From: Streptomyces durmitorensis
Lineage (GTDB): Bacteria; Actinomycetota; Actinomycetes; Streptomycetales; Streptomycetaceae
Reading direction: 5' to 3'
Length of the DNA: 64,000 bases
NCBI RefSeq assembly: GCF_023498005.1
Contig: NZ_CP097289.1
Location: 8,432,001 to 8,496,000 of the forward strand
Notes under the pieces: model-generated
The model's input: only the letters and a program-made list of their open reading frames with translations
Told to the model about the DNA's origin: nothing
Database searches by the model: none
Shown here: positions 15,733 to 24,772 of the stretch, in pieces
Layout: every line of letters starts with the position of its first letter
Position numbering within the stretch: the stretch's first letter is position 1
Program-made: the position numbers and the translations under genes

Positions 15733-16959
15733 ATGTCCACCGCGCAGCAGGTCCCCGACATCCTCTCGCCCGAGTTCGCCAAGAACCCGTACCCGGCCTA
15801 TCAGGCGATGCGGAAGAACGCCCCGCTCTTCTGGCACGAGGCGACGCAGAGCTGGATCATCTCGCGGTACGAGGACGTCGAGCGCGTGTTCAAGGACAAG
15901 GGCTCCCAGTTCACCACCGACAACTACGACTGGCAGATCGAGCCCGTCCACGGCAAGACGATCCTCCAGCTCAGCGGCCGGGAGCACTCCGTGCGGCGCG
16001 CGCTCGTCGCACCGGCGTTCCGTGGCAGCGACCTCCAGGAGAAGTTCCTGCCGGTCATCGAGCGCAACTCCCGCGAACTCATCGACACCTTCCGGCACAC
16101 CGGCAGCGTCGACCTGGTCGCGGACTACGCCACGCGCTTCCCCGTCAACGTGATCGCCGACATGCTCGGTCTGGACAAGTCCGACCACGCGCGCTTCCAC
16201 GGCTGGTACACCACCGTCATCGCCTTCCTCGGCAACCTTGCGGGCGACGCCGAGGTCGCGGCGGCCGGCGAGCGCACCCGCGTGGAGTTCGCCGAGTACA
16301 TGATCCCGATCATCCAGGAGCGCCGGAACAACCTGGGGGACGACCTGCTCTCCGCGCTGTGCGCCGCCGAGGTCGACGGCGTGCGCATGAGCGACGAGGA
16401 CATCAAGGCCTTCTGCAGCCTGCTGCTCGCGGCGGGCGGCGAGACCACCGACAAGGCGATCGCCAGCATCTTCGCCAACCTCCTGATGCACCCCGAACAG
16501 CTCGAAGCCGTCCGGCAGGACCGCACCCTGATCGCCCGCGCCTTCGCCGAGACCCTGCGCCACACACCGCCGGTCCACATGATCATGCGGCAGTCGGCGA
16601 CCGACGTGGAGGTCACCGGTGGCACCATCCCCTCCGGAGCCACCGTCACCTGCCTGATCGGCTCGGCCAACCGTGACGAGCAGCGCTACAGCGAGCCGGA
16701 CCGCTTCGACATCTTCCGGGACGACCTGACCACGACGACCGCGTTCTCCGCCGCCGCCGACCACCTGTCGTTCGCCCTCGGCCGCCACTTCTGTGTGGGC
16801 GCCCTGCTGGCCAAGGCCGAGGTGGAGATCGGCGTCGGCCAACTCCTCGACGCGATGCCCGACGTACGGCTCGCCGAGGGCTTCGACCCCGTCGAGCAAG
16901 GGGTGTTCACCCGCGGGCCGCAGGCGCTGCCGGTGCGGTTCACCCCCGTCACCGCCTGA
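15733..16959 (+). CDS. Cytochrome P450 (canonical, bacterial class I)
   Basis: A 408-residue heme monooxygenase with all catalytic landmarks: I-helix LLLAAGGETTDK (oxygen-activation Thr), K-helix ETLR (ExxR), and heme loop FALGRHFCVG with proximal Cys354. It needs a ferredoxin and reductase, neither encoded nearby. The ATG follows CTAGGAGCTAC. Its substrate is not readable. It converges tail-to-tail with the conservon P450, and Streptomyces conservons often carry a CYP157/CYP154-type pair, so this gene may be the functional partner of that system, though it is on the opposite strand and would need its own promoter. Confidence 0.93.
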   Translation: MSTAQQVPDILSPEFAKNPYPAYQAMRKNAPLFWHEATQSWIISRYEDVERVFKDKGSQFTTDNYDWQIEPVHGKTILQLSGREHSVRRALVAPAFRGSDLQEKFLPVIERNSRELIDTFRHTGSVDLVADYATRFPVNVIADMLGLDKSDHARFHGWYTTVIAFLGNLAGDAEVAAAGERTRVEFAEYMIPIIQERRNNLGDDLLSALCAAEVDGVRMSDEDIKAFCSLLLAAGGETTDKAIASIFANLLMHPEQLEAVRQDRTLIARAFAETLRHTPPVHMIMRQSATDVEVTGGTIPSGATVTCLIGSANRDEQRYSEPDRFDIFRDDLTTTTAFSAAADHLSFALGRHFCVGALLAKAEVEIGVGQLLDAMPDVRLAEGFDPVEQGVFTRGPQALPVRFTPVTA

Positions 16960-16971
16960 CCCCTGACCCCA

Positions 16972-17001
16972 CCGGGGCGCCGCCCCAAGGCGGCGCCCCG
17001 G
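16972..17001. terminator. Bidirectional terminator between two convergent P450 genes
   Basis: Perfect 13-bp arms CCGGGGCGCCGCC and GGCGGCGCCCCGG with a 4-base CCAA loop, lying in the 49-base gap between the two stop codons. Confidence 0.75.
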
Positions 17002-17008
17002 CAACGCT

Positions 17009-18274
17009 TCAGTGCGCCGCGGGCGTGAACTGCACCGGCAGCGACGTCAGGCCGCGCATCCAGATGGACGGGCGCCAGGTCAACTCGTGCGGCTCCACCG
17101 CGAGGACGAGGTCGGGCAGCCGCTCCAGGAGGGTCTCGACCGCGGTCCGCGCGATCACGTCGGCGAGCAGCGGAGCCGGGTAGGGGCAGCGGTGCTCGCC
17201 GTGGCTGAAGGAGAGATGCGCCGAGTTCTCCGGGCCGACGTGCGACTCGGGCCAGATCTGCGGGTCGGTGTTGGCGGCGGCGAGGCCGAGCACCAGACAG
17301 TCGCCCGCCCGGATCTGCCGCCCGCCGAGCTGGGTGTCGCGCACCGCCCAGCGGCCGATGAAGTTCTGGGTCGGGGTGTCGAGCCACAACACCTCGTTGA
17401 GCGCCTCGCCCACGCTGAGGCGCCCACCGGACACGTTCAGGGCGAACCGGTCGTCGGTCAGCATCAACCGCAGCGTGTTGCAGATCCAGTTGGCCGTCGG
17501 CTGCTGCGCCGCCGCGATGATGGAGATCAGGTCCTGGACGATCTCCTCGTCGGTGAGACCCGCCGCATGCTGGAGCATCCGCGACGTGACGTCCGCACCG
17601 GGATTCTCGCGCTTCTCCTTGACCAGGAGCTGGATCCGCTCCCCGACGCGGGTGTACGCCGCCACGGGATCGTCGCCCTCACGCGCGTCGAGCGAGATCC
17701 GCAGGTCGTCCACGAGCTGCTGCGTGTCCGTGCCCTCGTGCGGCATCCCGCACATCTGGACCGCAGCGATCATGGGCAGCGCGTGCGCGTACGCGTCCAT
17801 CAGCTCGGCCTGGCCGCTGCCGGCGAAGGAGGCGATGAGCCGGTCGGCGATCCGGGCGCTGTCCCGGGCCAGTTCGAACTGGTCGACCCCCTCAAGGGCC
17901 TCCGTGATCACCCCGGCCCGCCGCCGGTGCTCCTCGCCCTCGGTGAACAGGACCGACGGCTGGTAGCCGACGAAGGGGAGCAGCGGCCAGTCGGCGGGAA
18001 TGTTGTCCCACTGGTTCCAGCGGCGCGAGTCGCGGGCGAACAGCTCGTCGTGGCCGGTCACATAGCTGACCTCGGAGTAGCCGAGCACCAGCCACGCGGG
18101 CACGTCGCCGTCGAGGAGGACCGGCGCGACCGCGCCGTGCTCCCTGCGCATGCTGCGGTAGAGCTGCGAAGGAGTCTGCTGGTACTCCAGACCGCCCAGG
18201 CGCACCGCGCCCGCGTGGGCCGGGCACCCGGGTGGCGGGCTCTGCTCGTAGGGGGATCCGGTCGGCTCGGTCAC
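17009..18274 (-). CDS. cvnE: Conservon-associated cytochrome P450 lacking the ExxR arginine
   Basis: A 421-residue P450 and the last gene of the conservon. The heme loop FSHGEHRCPYPAP keeps the proximal Cys363, but the K-helix motif reads E294-V-L-W297, with Trp where the nearly invariant Arg should be, and the I-helix region AAAQQPTANW lacks the usual AGxxT form. CYP157 enzymes of conservons are known to lack ExxR. The GTG start overlaps the stop of the GTPase gene (GTGA), with CCAGGAGATGACACC ahead of it. It may bind a ligand or be an unusual catalyst acting as an effector of the G-protein-like complex. Confidence 0.88.
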   Translation of the reverse strand: MTEPTGSPYEQSPPPGCPAHAGAVRLGGLEYQQTPSQLYRSMRREHGAVAPVLLDGDVPAWLVLGYSEVSYVTGHDELFARDSRRWNQWDNIPADWPLLPFVGYQPSVLFTEGEEHRRRAGVITEALEGVDQFELARDSARIADRLIASFAGSGQAELMDAYAHALPMIAAVQMCGMPHEGTDTQQLVDDLRISLDAREGDDPVAAYTRVGERIQLLVKEKRENPGADVTSRMLQHAAGLTDEEIVQDLISIIAAAQQPTANWICNTLRLMLTDDRFALNVSGGRLSVGEALNEVLWLDTPTQNFIGRWAVRDTQLGGRQIRAGDCLVLGLAAANTDPQIWPESHVGPENSAHLSFSHGEHRCPYPAPLLADVIARTAVETLLERLPDLVLAVEPHELTWRPSIWMRGLTSLPVQFTPAAH

Positions 18275-18885
18275 GGTGTCATCTCCTGGGCCATGGCCAG
18301 TGCGTAGAGGTGGTCCACGAGGGTGATCAGGACGTCCTTGCCCGACGACCTCACCCGTGCGTCGCAGTCGATCAGCGGCACATGGTCGGGCAGCGCGAGG
18401 GCCTGGCGGATCTCGTCGAGCGAATGGGCGGAGCTGTCGTCGTCGAACCGGTTGACGGCCACCACGAACGGCGTCTTGTGGTGTTCGAGACGGTCGATGG
18501 CGTACCAGGAGTCGTCCATCCGCCGCGTGTCGACCAGGACGACCGCGCCGAGCGTGCCGGAGAAGAGCCGGTCCCACAGGAACCAGAAGCGCTCCTGCCC
18601 GGGAGCGCCGAACAGATAAAGGACCACCCGTTCGTTGAGACTGATGCGGCCGAAGTCGAAGGCCACCGTCGTCGTGGTCTTGGCGGCCACGTCGGTCGTC
18701 TCGTCGACACCGATGCCGGCCTGCGTCATCACCTCTTCGGTGTTCAGCGGACGGATCTCGCTGACCGACCGGACCAGCGTGGTCTTGCCGACCCCGAAGC
18801 CGCCCACGACGACGATCTTCAGGCCGGTCTCGGCAGTGTCGGACAGCGGCGTACGGGAGGGCAGCTCAGATGTTGCGGAGCCCAT
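18271..18885 (-). CDS. cvnD: Conservon small GTPase-like protein CvnD
   Basis: A 204-residue ATP/GTP-binding protein of the conservon family, the G-protein-like switch. Motifs are the G1 P-loop VVVGGFGVGKTTLV, G3 YLFGAPGQERFWFLWD and G4 AVNRFDDDSSAHS, in which Arg replaces the Lys of NKxD. Residues 38-70 form the switch-I-like segment. In studied conservons CvnD associates with CvnA, CvnB and CvnC at the membrane. It overlaps cvnC by 20 bases and the P450 gene by 4, so stoichiometric, coupled translation is likely. Confidence 0.95.
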   Translation of the reverse strand: MGSATSELPSRTPLSDTAETGLKIVVVGGFGVGKTTLVRSVSEIRPLNTEEVMTQAGIGVDETTDVAAKTTTTVAFDFGRISLNERVVLYLFGAPGQERFWFLWDRLFSGTLGAVVLVDTRRMDDSWYAIDRLEHHKTPFVVAVNRFDDDSSAHSLDEIRQALALPDHVPLIDCDARVRSSGKDVLITLVDHLYALAMAQEMTP

Positions 18886-19231
18886 GGAGCACCTCCTTGA
18901 GAAGGGCGGAATCGGGGATCGACGCGGCCGTACCGGCCGCGCGGGGATGACGGGCGGTGATCCGGCTCATCGCAAGGAGGTCACCCAGCAGGATCCGCAC
19001 CACCGTGATCGGCAGCTTCATCTCCGCGGCGATCTCCACCACGGCCGTCGGATGCCGGCACAGTTCGAGGATCCGTACGTGCTCCGACTGCATCCCGGCA
19101 GTGGGCTCGCACTCGCTCACCACCAGAGTGACCAGGTCGAACGAATCGTCGTCGGCGCGGCTGCGGCCACCGGTGACCGTGTACAGCCGGTCGGGGTCAC
19201 CGATGTCCACGGGCCTGCGCGGCGGCGTCAC
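18866..19231 (-). CDS. cvnC: Conservon DUF742 protein CvnC
   Basis: A 121-residue DUF742 protein. It has a winged-helix-like core, ILELCRHPTAVVEIAAEM followed by PITVVRILLGDLLAMSRI, and the C-terminal motif LLKEVLHGLRNI. The start GTG overlaps the cvnB stop by 4 bases. DUF742 proteins link the roadblock protein and GTPase in the conservon complex; DNA binding has been suspected from the fold but is not evident here. Confidence 0.94.
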   Translation of the reverse strand: MTPPRRPVDIGDPDRLYTVTGGRSRADDDSFDLVTLVVSECEPTAGMQSEHVRILELCRHPTAVVEIAAEMKLPITVVRILLGDLLAMSRITARHPRAAGTAASIPDSALLKEVLHGLRNI

Positions 19232-19647
19232 GAGGAGCCGCTGCCTTCGTCCTGCGCGCGCGGCTCGGCGCGCAGATGTTCGCCGATCTGCTCGACCAGT
19301 TCGGTCATCTGATGGCCCACCACACCGGGATCGGCGTTCTCCTCGGCCACGACCGCCAGGTGCGCTCCGAGGCCGGCCTCGACGATGAAGAGCAACCCGC
19401 CGTGGAATTCGGTCATGGAGTGCCGGACGCCTCCGGTGCCGTCGCCGAACTCCATGGACGCACCCTGGGCCAGCGCCTGGATGCCGGAGCAGATCGCCGC
19501 CAGCTGGTCAGCCTGGTCGAGCGTCAAATGCTCGCTCCAGCACAGCTTCAGGCCGTCCCGGGAGAGCACCAGGGCGTGCCGCGTACCGGGGGTGCGCTTC
19601 AGGAGGCTCTGCAGGAGCCAGGTCAGGCTGTTGTCAGTGGTCTGCAT
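19228..19647 (-). CDS. cvnB: Conservon roadblock/LC7 protein CvnB
   Basis: A 139-residue roadblock/LC7 domain protein (residues about 8-110), with LLKRTPGTRHALVLSRDGL, DQADQLAAICSGIQALAQGA and FIVEAGLGAHLAVVAEENAD. Roadblock proteins resemble MglB and act as GTPase-activating or scaffolding partners of small GTPases; here the partner is CvnD. The ATG is 116 bases after the kinase gene, the only real gap in the operon. Confidence 0.95.
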   Translation of the reverse strand: MQTTDNSLTWLLQSLLKRTPGTRHALVLSRDGLKLCWSEHLTLDQADQLAAICSGIQALAQGASMEFGDGTGGVRHSMTEFHGGLLFIVEAGLGAHLAVVAEENADPGVVGHQMTELVEQIGEHLRAEPRAQDEGSGSS

Positions 19648-19763
19648 GGTAGGCGGGGCGAGATGCGCCGGGTCTGCCGGTCACCTGCCCGTCCCTCCAA
19701 TCTCACGATCTTGAGCGGGGAAGGGGGGCGCCAGAGCCCGGGCGCCGTGCGGGTGGCTTCGAT

Positions 19764-21560
19764 CTACTCGGCGGGCGGCGGCCCGGACTCGGTGGGGGAA
19801 TCGGGTGCCGCGGGGGAGCCGGGCACGTCGCCCGCAGCCCGCCGCGCACGGTGGAAGGCACCGAAACGGGAGCCGGCGTCACGCGGCAAAAGACCCGCGT
19901 CGCCGGCCATCGCCCCGGCCCCTGCCGCGGCATCGGACGCCGCCCTGCGCTGCTCCCGCTCCCGCTCCGCCTCGGCCATGGTGCGGCCGGGGGCGCGCAC
20001 GGGCAGGCCGTTCGTCGTGGCGGCCGAGGGGCGGGCCTGCGCGGCGGGCTGGGGAGTGGGCTGGGGGGTGGGATCCGCCGCGGTCGGGGGCAGGACGGGG
20101 GCCGCGGGCGTCTCGGGGGCGGCGGGCCGCTCCGGGGCGGCCTCGGCCTCCGGGGCCGCCGGGGCGGTCGCCGGCTGGATGCTGCGGGGGGCGAGCTGCT
20201 GCGGAGCGGGGTCGCGCTGCTGGGCCAGGAGCTGCGGCGGCAGGAGCACCACCACGCCCGTGCCGCCGCGCGAGGAAGGACGGAAGTTGATGCTCATGCC
20301 GTACTTGGCGGCGAGGCGTCCGACCACGGCGAGGCCCAGGCGCGTGCCCTGCAGAGAGGCCAGGTCCGTCACATGGCCGGAGACCGACTCCTCGGCGCGG
20401 CGCATGGCCGCGTCGGCCATCTTCAGACCGCTGTCCTCGATCGTCACGACGATCCCGGCGCTGCGCTCCTCCACATAGACGTGCACCTCGTCGATGGGCG
20501 GGGAGAAGTTCGCCGCGTTGTCCATCAGTTCGGCGAGGACGTGCATGACGCCCTCGGCGGCGAAACCGGCGATCGCCACGGTCGTCGAGCAGTGCAGCCG
20601 CACCCGCTGATAGGCGGAGATCCGGCCCACCGCGCCCCGCAGGATGCTCTCCATCACGATCGGCTTGTTCCACGCGCGGCTGGAGCGGCCACCCATGAGG
20701 AGGGCGAGACGGTCGGTCATCAGACCCAGCTGGGAGGTGCTGTGGTCGAGGCGCAGCAGGTCGCCGAAGACCTCGACGCCGTGTCGTTCCTGCATGTCCC
20801 GCAGGTCGGCGAGCATGCCCACGGACTTGGCCTGCACGCGGCTCAGCGCCTTGGCGGATGCCGCCTGTGCGGCCGCGGCGCGCCGCTCGCTGTAGGCGAG
20901 CTCTCGTACGAACGATTCGGCGGGCACCCGCAGCAAGGGATTGCGCGGCCATTCGAGTCCGGCAAGGACCGTGTCAGCGGACGCGCCCTCGCGCAGCCGC
21001 TCGATCGCGGAGGGCAGGGTCACCGCCGTCAGCTGGTCCAACTCGTCGGCTGCCTGGGCGAGTTGCCCCTGCGCCTGGTCGCGCCGGGCTTCGACGTCGG
21101 CGGCGTGCCGCACGGCCTCCTCCACCACGGACGCGAAGACCTGGACGATCTGGCGCAGCTGGGGATCCGACGGGGGCGCCGTCTGCGCCAGGGTCTCGTT
21201 CGCGCTCGCCCCGTCGCGCAGCCGTTTCACGACGGTCGGCAGCGTGACGTTCACCAGATGCGCGGACTCGGCGCCCTGGCGCGCCAACTGCGCCTTGAGC
21301 GAGGAGGCCTCGGCGTGGTCCGCGGCGGCGGCCGTGTGGACCCGCTTGGCGAGCAGCGAACCGCTCACGAGGGCGATCGCCAGGCACAGCCAGCCGACCG
21401 CGACGGAAGTCGCCGTCCAGACCCGGGCGTTGTCAGGTGCCGAGAGGCTCGCGATGGCACCGGCCGCAGCGGTCACCACCAGCACGACCACGGGCACGGC
21501 CGACGCGGGCCGCCGCGCCTTCGCTATTCGGTGCGGGCTGGGGGGAGCAGGCACGGGCAT
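19764..21560 (-). CDS. cvnA: Conservon sensor histidine kinase-like protein CvnA
   Basis: A 598-residue membrane protein and first gene of the conservon. Two helices lie near residues 20-41 and 47-70, leaving almost no outer loop. A long coiled-coil/HAMP-like region (75-290) contains two similar repeats (TVVKRLRDGASANETL and SAIERLREGASADTVL). A HATPase domain follows (about 315-430) with N-box LMDNAANFSPP, G1 EDSGLKM and G2 GTRLGLAVVGRLAAKYGM, but the canonical phospho-acceptor H-box is not evident. The last 150 residues are Pro/Ala-rich and disordered. No response regulator adjoins; output is through CvnB-D. Confidence 0.93.
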   Translation of the reverse strand: MPVPAPPSPHRIAKARRPASAVPVVVLVVTAAAGAIASLSAPDNARVWTATSVAVGWLCLAIALVSGSLLAKRVHTAAAADHAEASSLKAQLARQGAESAHLVNVTLPTVVKRLRDGASANETLAQTAPPSDPQLRQIVQVFASVVEEAVRHAADVEARRDQAQGQLAQAADELDQLTAVTLPSAIERLREGASADTVLAGLEWPRNPLLRVPAESFVRELAYSERRAAAAQAASAKALSRVQAKSVGMLADLRDMQERHGVEVFGDLLRLDHSTSQLGLMTDRLALLMGGRSSRAWNKPIVMESILRGAVGRISAYQRVRLHCSTTVAIAGFAAEGVMHVLAELMDNAANFSPPIDEVHVYVEERSAGIVVTIEDSGLKMADAAMRRAEESVSGHVTDLASLQGTRLGLAVVGRLAAKYGMSINFRPSSRGGTGVVVLLPPQLLAQQRDPAPQQLAPRSIQPATAPAAPEAEAAPERPAAPETPAAPVLPPTAADPTPQPTPQPAAQARPSAATTNGLPVRAPGRTMAEAEREREQRRAASDAAAGAGAMAGDAGLLPRDAGSRFGAFHRARRAAGDVPGSPAAPDSPTESGPPPAE

Positions 21561-21818
21561 TCAGCGGTCCCTCGGTCCTTGAGTGCAGGTGAGCAACGAG
21601 CCGACCGAATTTACGCATCGGTCGCAGGCCCGGCGGGAACACCAAAGAGGACGGTGATCTTCCGGGCCACACATGGCGCCATGCTAGTCACCCCGCGGGG
21701 CGCGCAGGACCGAGAGGTGGAACAGCCCTCCCAAGAGAGCACTTCGTCGCGTTCTCGCCCCTCGAACATGGCCCCGTGATAGTGGAGTTCGACTCTACAG
21801 CGGCGATCACGGGGTGGA

Positions 21819-22559
21819 TCAGTCGACCGCCGACGTCTCGGCGACCTCATGGGCCTCGATGCCCGGAGTCGCGAGGAGATCCGCGATGCAGGCCGCCGTA
21901 CCGCCCACGTACGTGCTCACCAGGTCGACGTCACCGGCCACGCACCAGGCGCGGTCCTCGGGCCACCACAGGTCGGGGATCTCGGGCAGTGCCATGTCGC
22001 GATCGGTCGCGGGCGACGCGGGCGAGTCGGCGTCGTCGAGAGGCCCGGCGAGCAGGATCTCGTGGCGGCCCGGTGTGCGGAACACGGGGTAGCCGTCCCA
22101 GTTGTAGTTTCCGTACCCCTCCCAGAGCCCGTACCAGCAGCGGTCGGGCGTCCGGGTGTGCCGGGACAGCACGGGGATCAGGGCGCGGGCCACGTCCGCC
22201 GGTGTCGGGCCCTCGTGCGGGTGTTCGTCCCAGAGGCCGGGGATGCCCGGGGTGTCGTCGTTGCGGTAGAGGAGACGGTCCCCGAGACCGATCAGCTCGT
22301 GCCAGCGTGTCCCCGCCGACACCGACCGGCCGTACGCGGAGGCCACTTGGTCCCACCGCACCGGCTCCGTGCCGAGCAGGGCCGGGTGGAGGATCCGCGC
22401 GTACGCGTCGAAGCCGGGTGCGCAGACGCCTGCCACCGTGCCGAATCCGTCGTCGTGGGGCGGGCGTTGCTCCAGCCAGCGGGCGGGCTCGAGGTCGCGC
22501 CGCTCGACACGGAGACGGCCGTAGAGGGGCGGGGGCGGGGACTGGTGGACGAGGCGCAT
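21819..22559 (-). CDS. Hypothetical protein, Trp-rich
   Basis: A 246-residue soluble protein I cannot assign. It is rich in Trp and Tyr with segments such as CWYGLWEGYGNYNWDGYPVF, EIPDLWWPEDRAWCVAGDVD and STYVGGTAACIADLLATPG. No signal peptide, membrane helix or catalytic motif is apparent. Proteins of this look occur singly in many Streptomyces and may be ligand-binding or immunity-like, but that is conjecture. The ATG is preceded by TGGAG. It is divergent from the VOC gene. Confidence 0.7.
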   Translation of the reverse strand: MRLVHQSPPPPLYGRLRVERRDLEPARWLEQRPPHDDGFGTVAGVCAPGFDAYARILHPALLGTEPVRWDQVASAYGRSVSAGTRWHELIGLGDRLLYRNDDTPGIPGLWDEHPHEGPTPADVARALIPVLSRHTRTPDRCWYGLWEGYGNYNWDGYPVFRTPGRHEILLAGPLDDADSPASPATDRDMALPEIPDLWWPEDRAWCVAGDVDLVSTYVGGTAACIADLLATPGIEAHEVAETSAVD

Positions 22560-22706
22560 GGCTCCAGTGTCGCCTGCGCCGGGGCCACCGCCCTCGGGTG
22601 GCTGCCGATTGAGGCGGTTCGCGCGGGGCAGTCGGTCACTCGCGAGGTGGTCGGGCGATACGGCCGCACGCGCTGTTGTCGAGGGAAGTCGAGGGAAGAG
22701 GTATCC

Positions 22707-23105
22707 ATGGCTGTGAAGAAGACCGCGGTTCTCGTCCTGGACTGCGCGGAGCCCGAGGAGCTCGCGGAGTTCTACGCGGCGTTGCTCGGTGGCACGGCAG
22801 GACCGGGCGGGGACCCCGACCTCATCGAGGTCTCCGACGGGCAGGGCATCCGCCTGGCGATCCACCGGGACAACGGATACGCGCCTCCCAGCTGGCCGCG
22901 GCCTCAGGACGCGCAGCAGGCGCACCTGCGGATCCTGGTGGCCCGCGGCGACATCGACGAGGCGGAGCGCGAGGCCGTCGGCCTGGGCGCCCGGCCCGTG
23001 GACACCAAGGACAACTCGGGTTCCCGGGACACCCGGACCTACAGCGACCCGGCCGGTCACTCGTTCACCCTGACCGTGTCGGCCGGGCCACAGGCGCCCG
23101 GCTGA
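22707..23105 (+). CDS. VOC (glyoxalase/bleomycin-resistance fold) protein
   Basis: A 132-residue protein with the paired beta-alpha-beta-beta-beta VOC fold: the first half KKTAVLVLDCAEPEELAEFY and IRLAIHRDNGYAPPSWP, the second half QQAHLRILVARGDIDEAERE and TYSDPAGHSFTLTV. The usual metal ligands are only partly recognisable (H of AHLR; no clear first His), so it may not be a metalloenzyme. The ATG follows GGAAGAGGTATCC. The substrate is unknown. Confidence 0.85.
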   Translation: MAVKKTAVLVLDCAEPEELAEFYAALLGGTAGPGGDPDLIEVSDGQGIRLAIHRDNGYAPPSWPRPQDAQQAHLRILVARGDIDEAEREAVGLGARPVDTKDNSGSRDTRTYSDPAGHSFTLTVSAGPQAPG

Positions 23106-23150
23106 GCACGCCCCGTCGGACCCTGCGCGACCGGCCGCGACCGTTTCCGC

Positions 23151-23399
23151 TCAGCCGGAGGGCTCGTCCGGCACCGGCTGGTCCGGGTGCACACCACCCG
23201 TGTGCGGGGCGCCGCGCCGGCCGGTGCCCGCCTCGTCCGTGTCCGGTACGTCGTCGTCGGCGTCCTGTGCGTTGCCGGTGGTGGCCGACGCGTCGTCCGG
23301 CTCCCAGTGGTCCTCCTCGTCCGAAGCCTGCTGATCGGGCAGGTCCCTCGGTACGGGCGTCTCGTCCTCGCCCCGGGTCTCGGGCTGCTCCTGGCTCAC
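23151..23399 (-). CDS. Small acidic disordered protein
   Basis: An 82-residue protein, about a third Asp plus Glu, with many Pro, Gly and Gln residues (DEEDHWEPDD, ADDDVPDTDE) and no hydrophobic core, so it is probably intrinsically disordered. The GTG start has GGAGGACACC ahead of it, which supports translation. No family was recognised. Confidence 0.6.
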   Translation of the reverse strand: MSQEQPETRGEDETPVPRDLPDQQASDEEDHWEPDDASATTGNAQDADDDVPDTDEAGTGRRGAPHTGGVHPDQPVPDEPSG

Positions 23400-23503
23400 G
23401 GTGTCCTCCAGTGCCTTGTCACTTCGTTCCGCGTGGTCCCACGGCGGTTTCCGGTGCGGTGGCCCGGCTACCCGTCGTCGTCGCGGCAACACCTCGTACG
23501 GGT

Positions 23504-24772
23504 TCACGGTGGACCGCAGACGCCGTGTCGGCCACATGAGCGGGGCCGGTTGCCCGGCCGCACCCGGGCCGACACGGCCAGGGCGACGGCGGTCATCGCC
23601 GAAAGGACACCCCAGACCGGCACGAAGCTGCCGGACAGGTCCTTGAGCAGGCCGAGCACGGGTGGCATCGCCACGATGGCGACCTGGTTGACGGACATGG
23701 CAAGACCGAGCGCGAATCCCGTCCTGTCCGGCGGAGCCGATTCGCTCACGTAGGTGACCCAGGGGCCGTACCAGCCGAAGCCGAAGAAGCCGAGCCAGAC
23801 GAGCGTGCAGGAGGCGATCGCAGGCGCCCTGCCCAGCGGTGTCATCAGCACGGCCATTCCCATGAGTACGGCGGCCATGCACAGGACCAGCGAGCCGTAC
23901 CGGCCGTGCGTGCCGCGGTCGCTCCAGGCCGCGAGGGCGATACGGCCGACGACGCCCGCCCCCTGAACGGCCACCAGGACAAGGGCCGCCGGTCCGGCGC
24001 CGAAGGACGCCGTCTCGTGCAGGTGCAGCACGGTCAGGATGCCCACGCCGTACTGCACCGAGATCAGGCTCGTCCCGGTGAGCATGATCCGCACCATGGA
24101 CGGTTCGCGGAGCATCCGCAGCCGGGCGCCGAGCTGTGTCCCGAGCGAGGCGCGCGGCCCGCCGCCGCGGGGAGCGGCGGTCACGGGCGGCCTGCGGTAG
24201 AAGCCCAGGAAGACGCAGGACCCGAGGAGCGCGACGAGCCCGCCGGCCACGAGCGTCGCCCGCCAGCCGTACGCCTCCGCGACGAACGGCAGCGCGGCCG
24301 ATGCGAGCGCGGCGCCCAGCGGAAGGCCCGCCTGGCGGATGCCCATCGCGAAGCCCCGCTGGGACGCGCCGAACCAGGACGCCACCGATTTGCTGCCGCC
24401 GGGCTGGACGGTGCTGTAGCCCGCGCCGACGAGCAGCAGCACAAGGAGCAGGGACGCGTACCCCGGCGCCGCGCTTCCCGCGAGCAGGCCCGCGGAGACC
24501 ACACCGGCGCCCGCCCCGACGACCCAGCGCTCGTCGCAGCGGTCGAGCAGCTCCCCGGCCACGAGGAGCCCGACCAGGGGGACCAGTTGGGCCGCCGAGA
24601 CCAGCAGGCCCACCTGGACCGTGCTCAGCTGGAGGTCGCGTTGCAGGTGGATGCCCATCGCCCCGATGCCCTGCACGAAGAACCCGGCAGCGGCCTGGGT
24701 GAAGGTGGCGACGCCGAGGACGACCCAGCGGTAGCGCCAGGCGGTGTGGGCCACCTCGTCGACGGTGGTCAC
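23504..24772 (-). CDS. MFS transporter (CynX/oxalate-formate antiporter-like)
   Basis: A 422-residue major facilitator with about 12 helices. Helix 1 starts WVVLGVATFTQAAAGFFVQG; the loop between helices 2 and 3 reads AGELLDRCDERWVVGAG; later VGRIALAAWSDRGTHGRYG is the second-half equivalent. The N-terminal helix with FVQGIGAMGIHLQRDLQLS resembles organic-anion transporters. The GTG start overlaps the GNAT stop by 4 bases, so the two form an operon. Substrate unknown; the pair suggests acetylated or small organic acid efflux only by weak association. Confidence 0.85.
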   Translation of the reverse strand: MTTVDEVAHTAWRYRWVVLGVATFTQAAAGFFVQGIGAMGIHLQRDLQLSTVQVGLLVSAAQLVPLVGLLVAGELLDRCDERWVVGAGAGVVSAGLLAGSAAPGYASLLLVLLLVGAGYSTVQPGGSKSVASWFGASQRGFAMGIRQAGLPLGAALASAALPFVAEAYGWRATLVAGGLVALLGSCVFLGFYRRPPVTAAPRGGGPRASLGTQLGARLRMLREPSMVRIMLTGTSLISVQYGVGILTVLHLHETASFGAGPAALVLVAVQGAGVVGRIALAAWSDRGTHGRYGSLVLCMAAVLMGMAVLMTPLGRAPAIASCTLVWLGFFGFGWYGPWVTYVSESAPPDRTGFALGLAMSVNQVAIVAMPPVLGLLKDLSGSFVPVWGVLSAMTAVALAVSARVRPGNRPRSCGRHGVCGPP

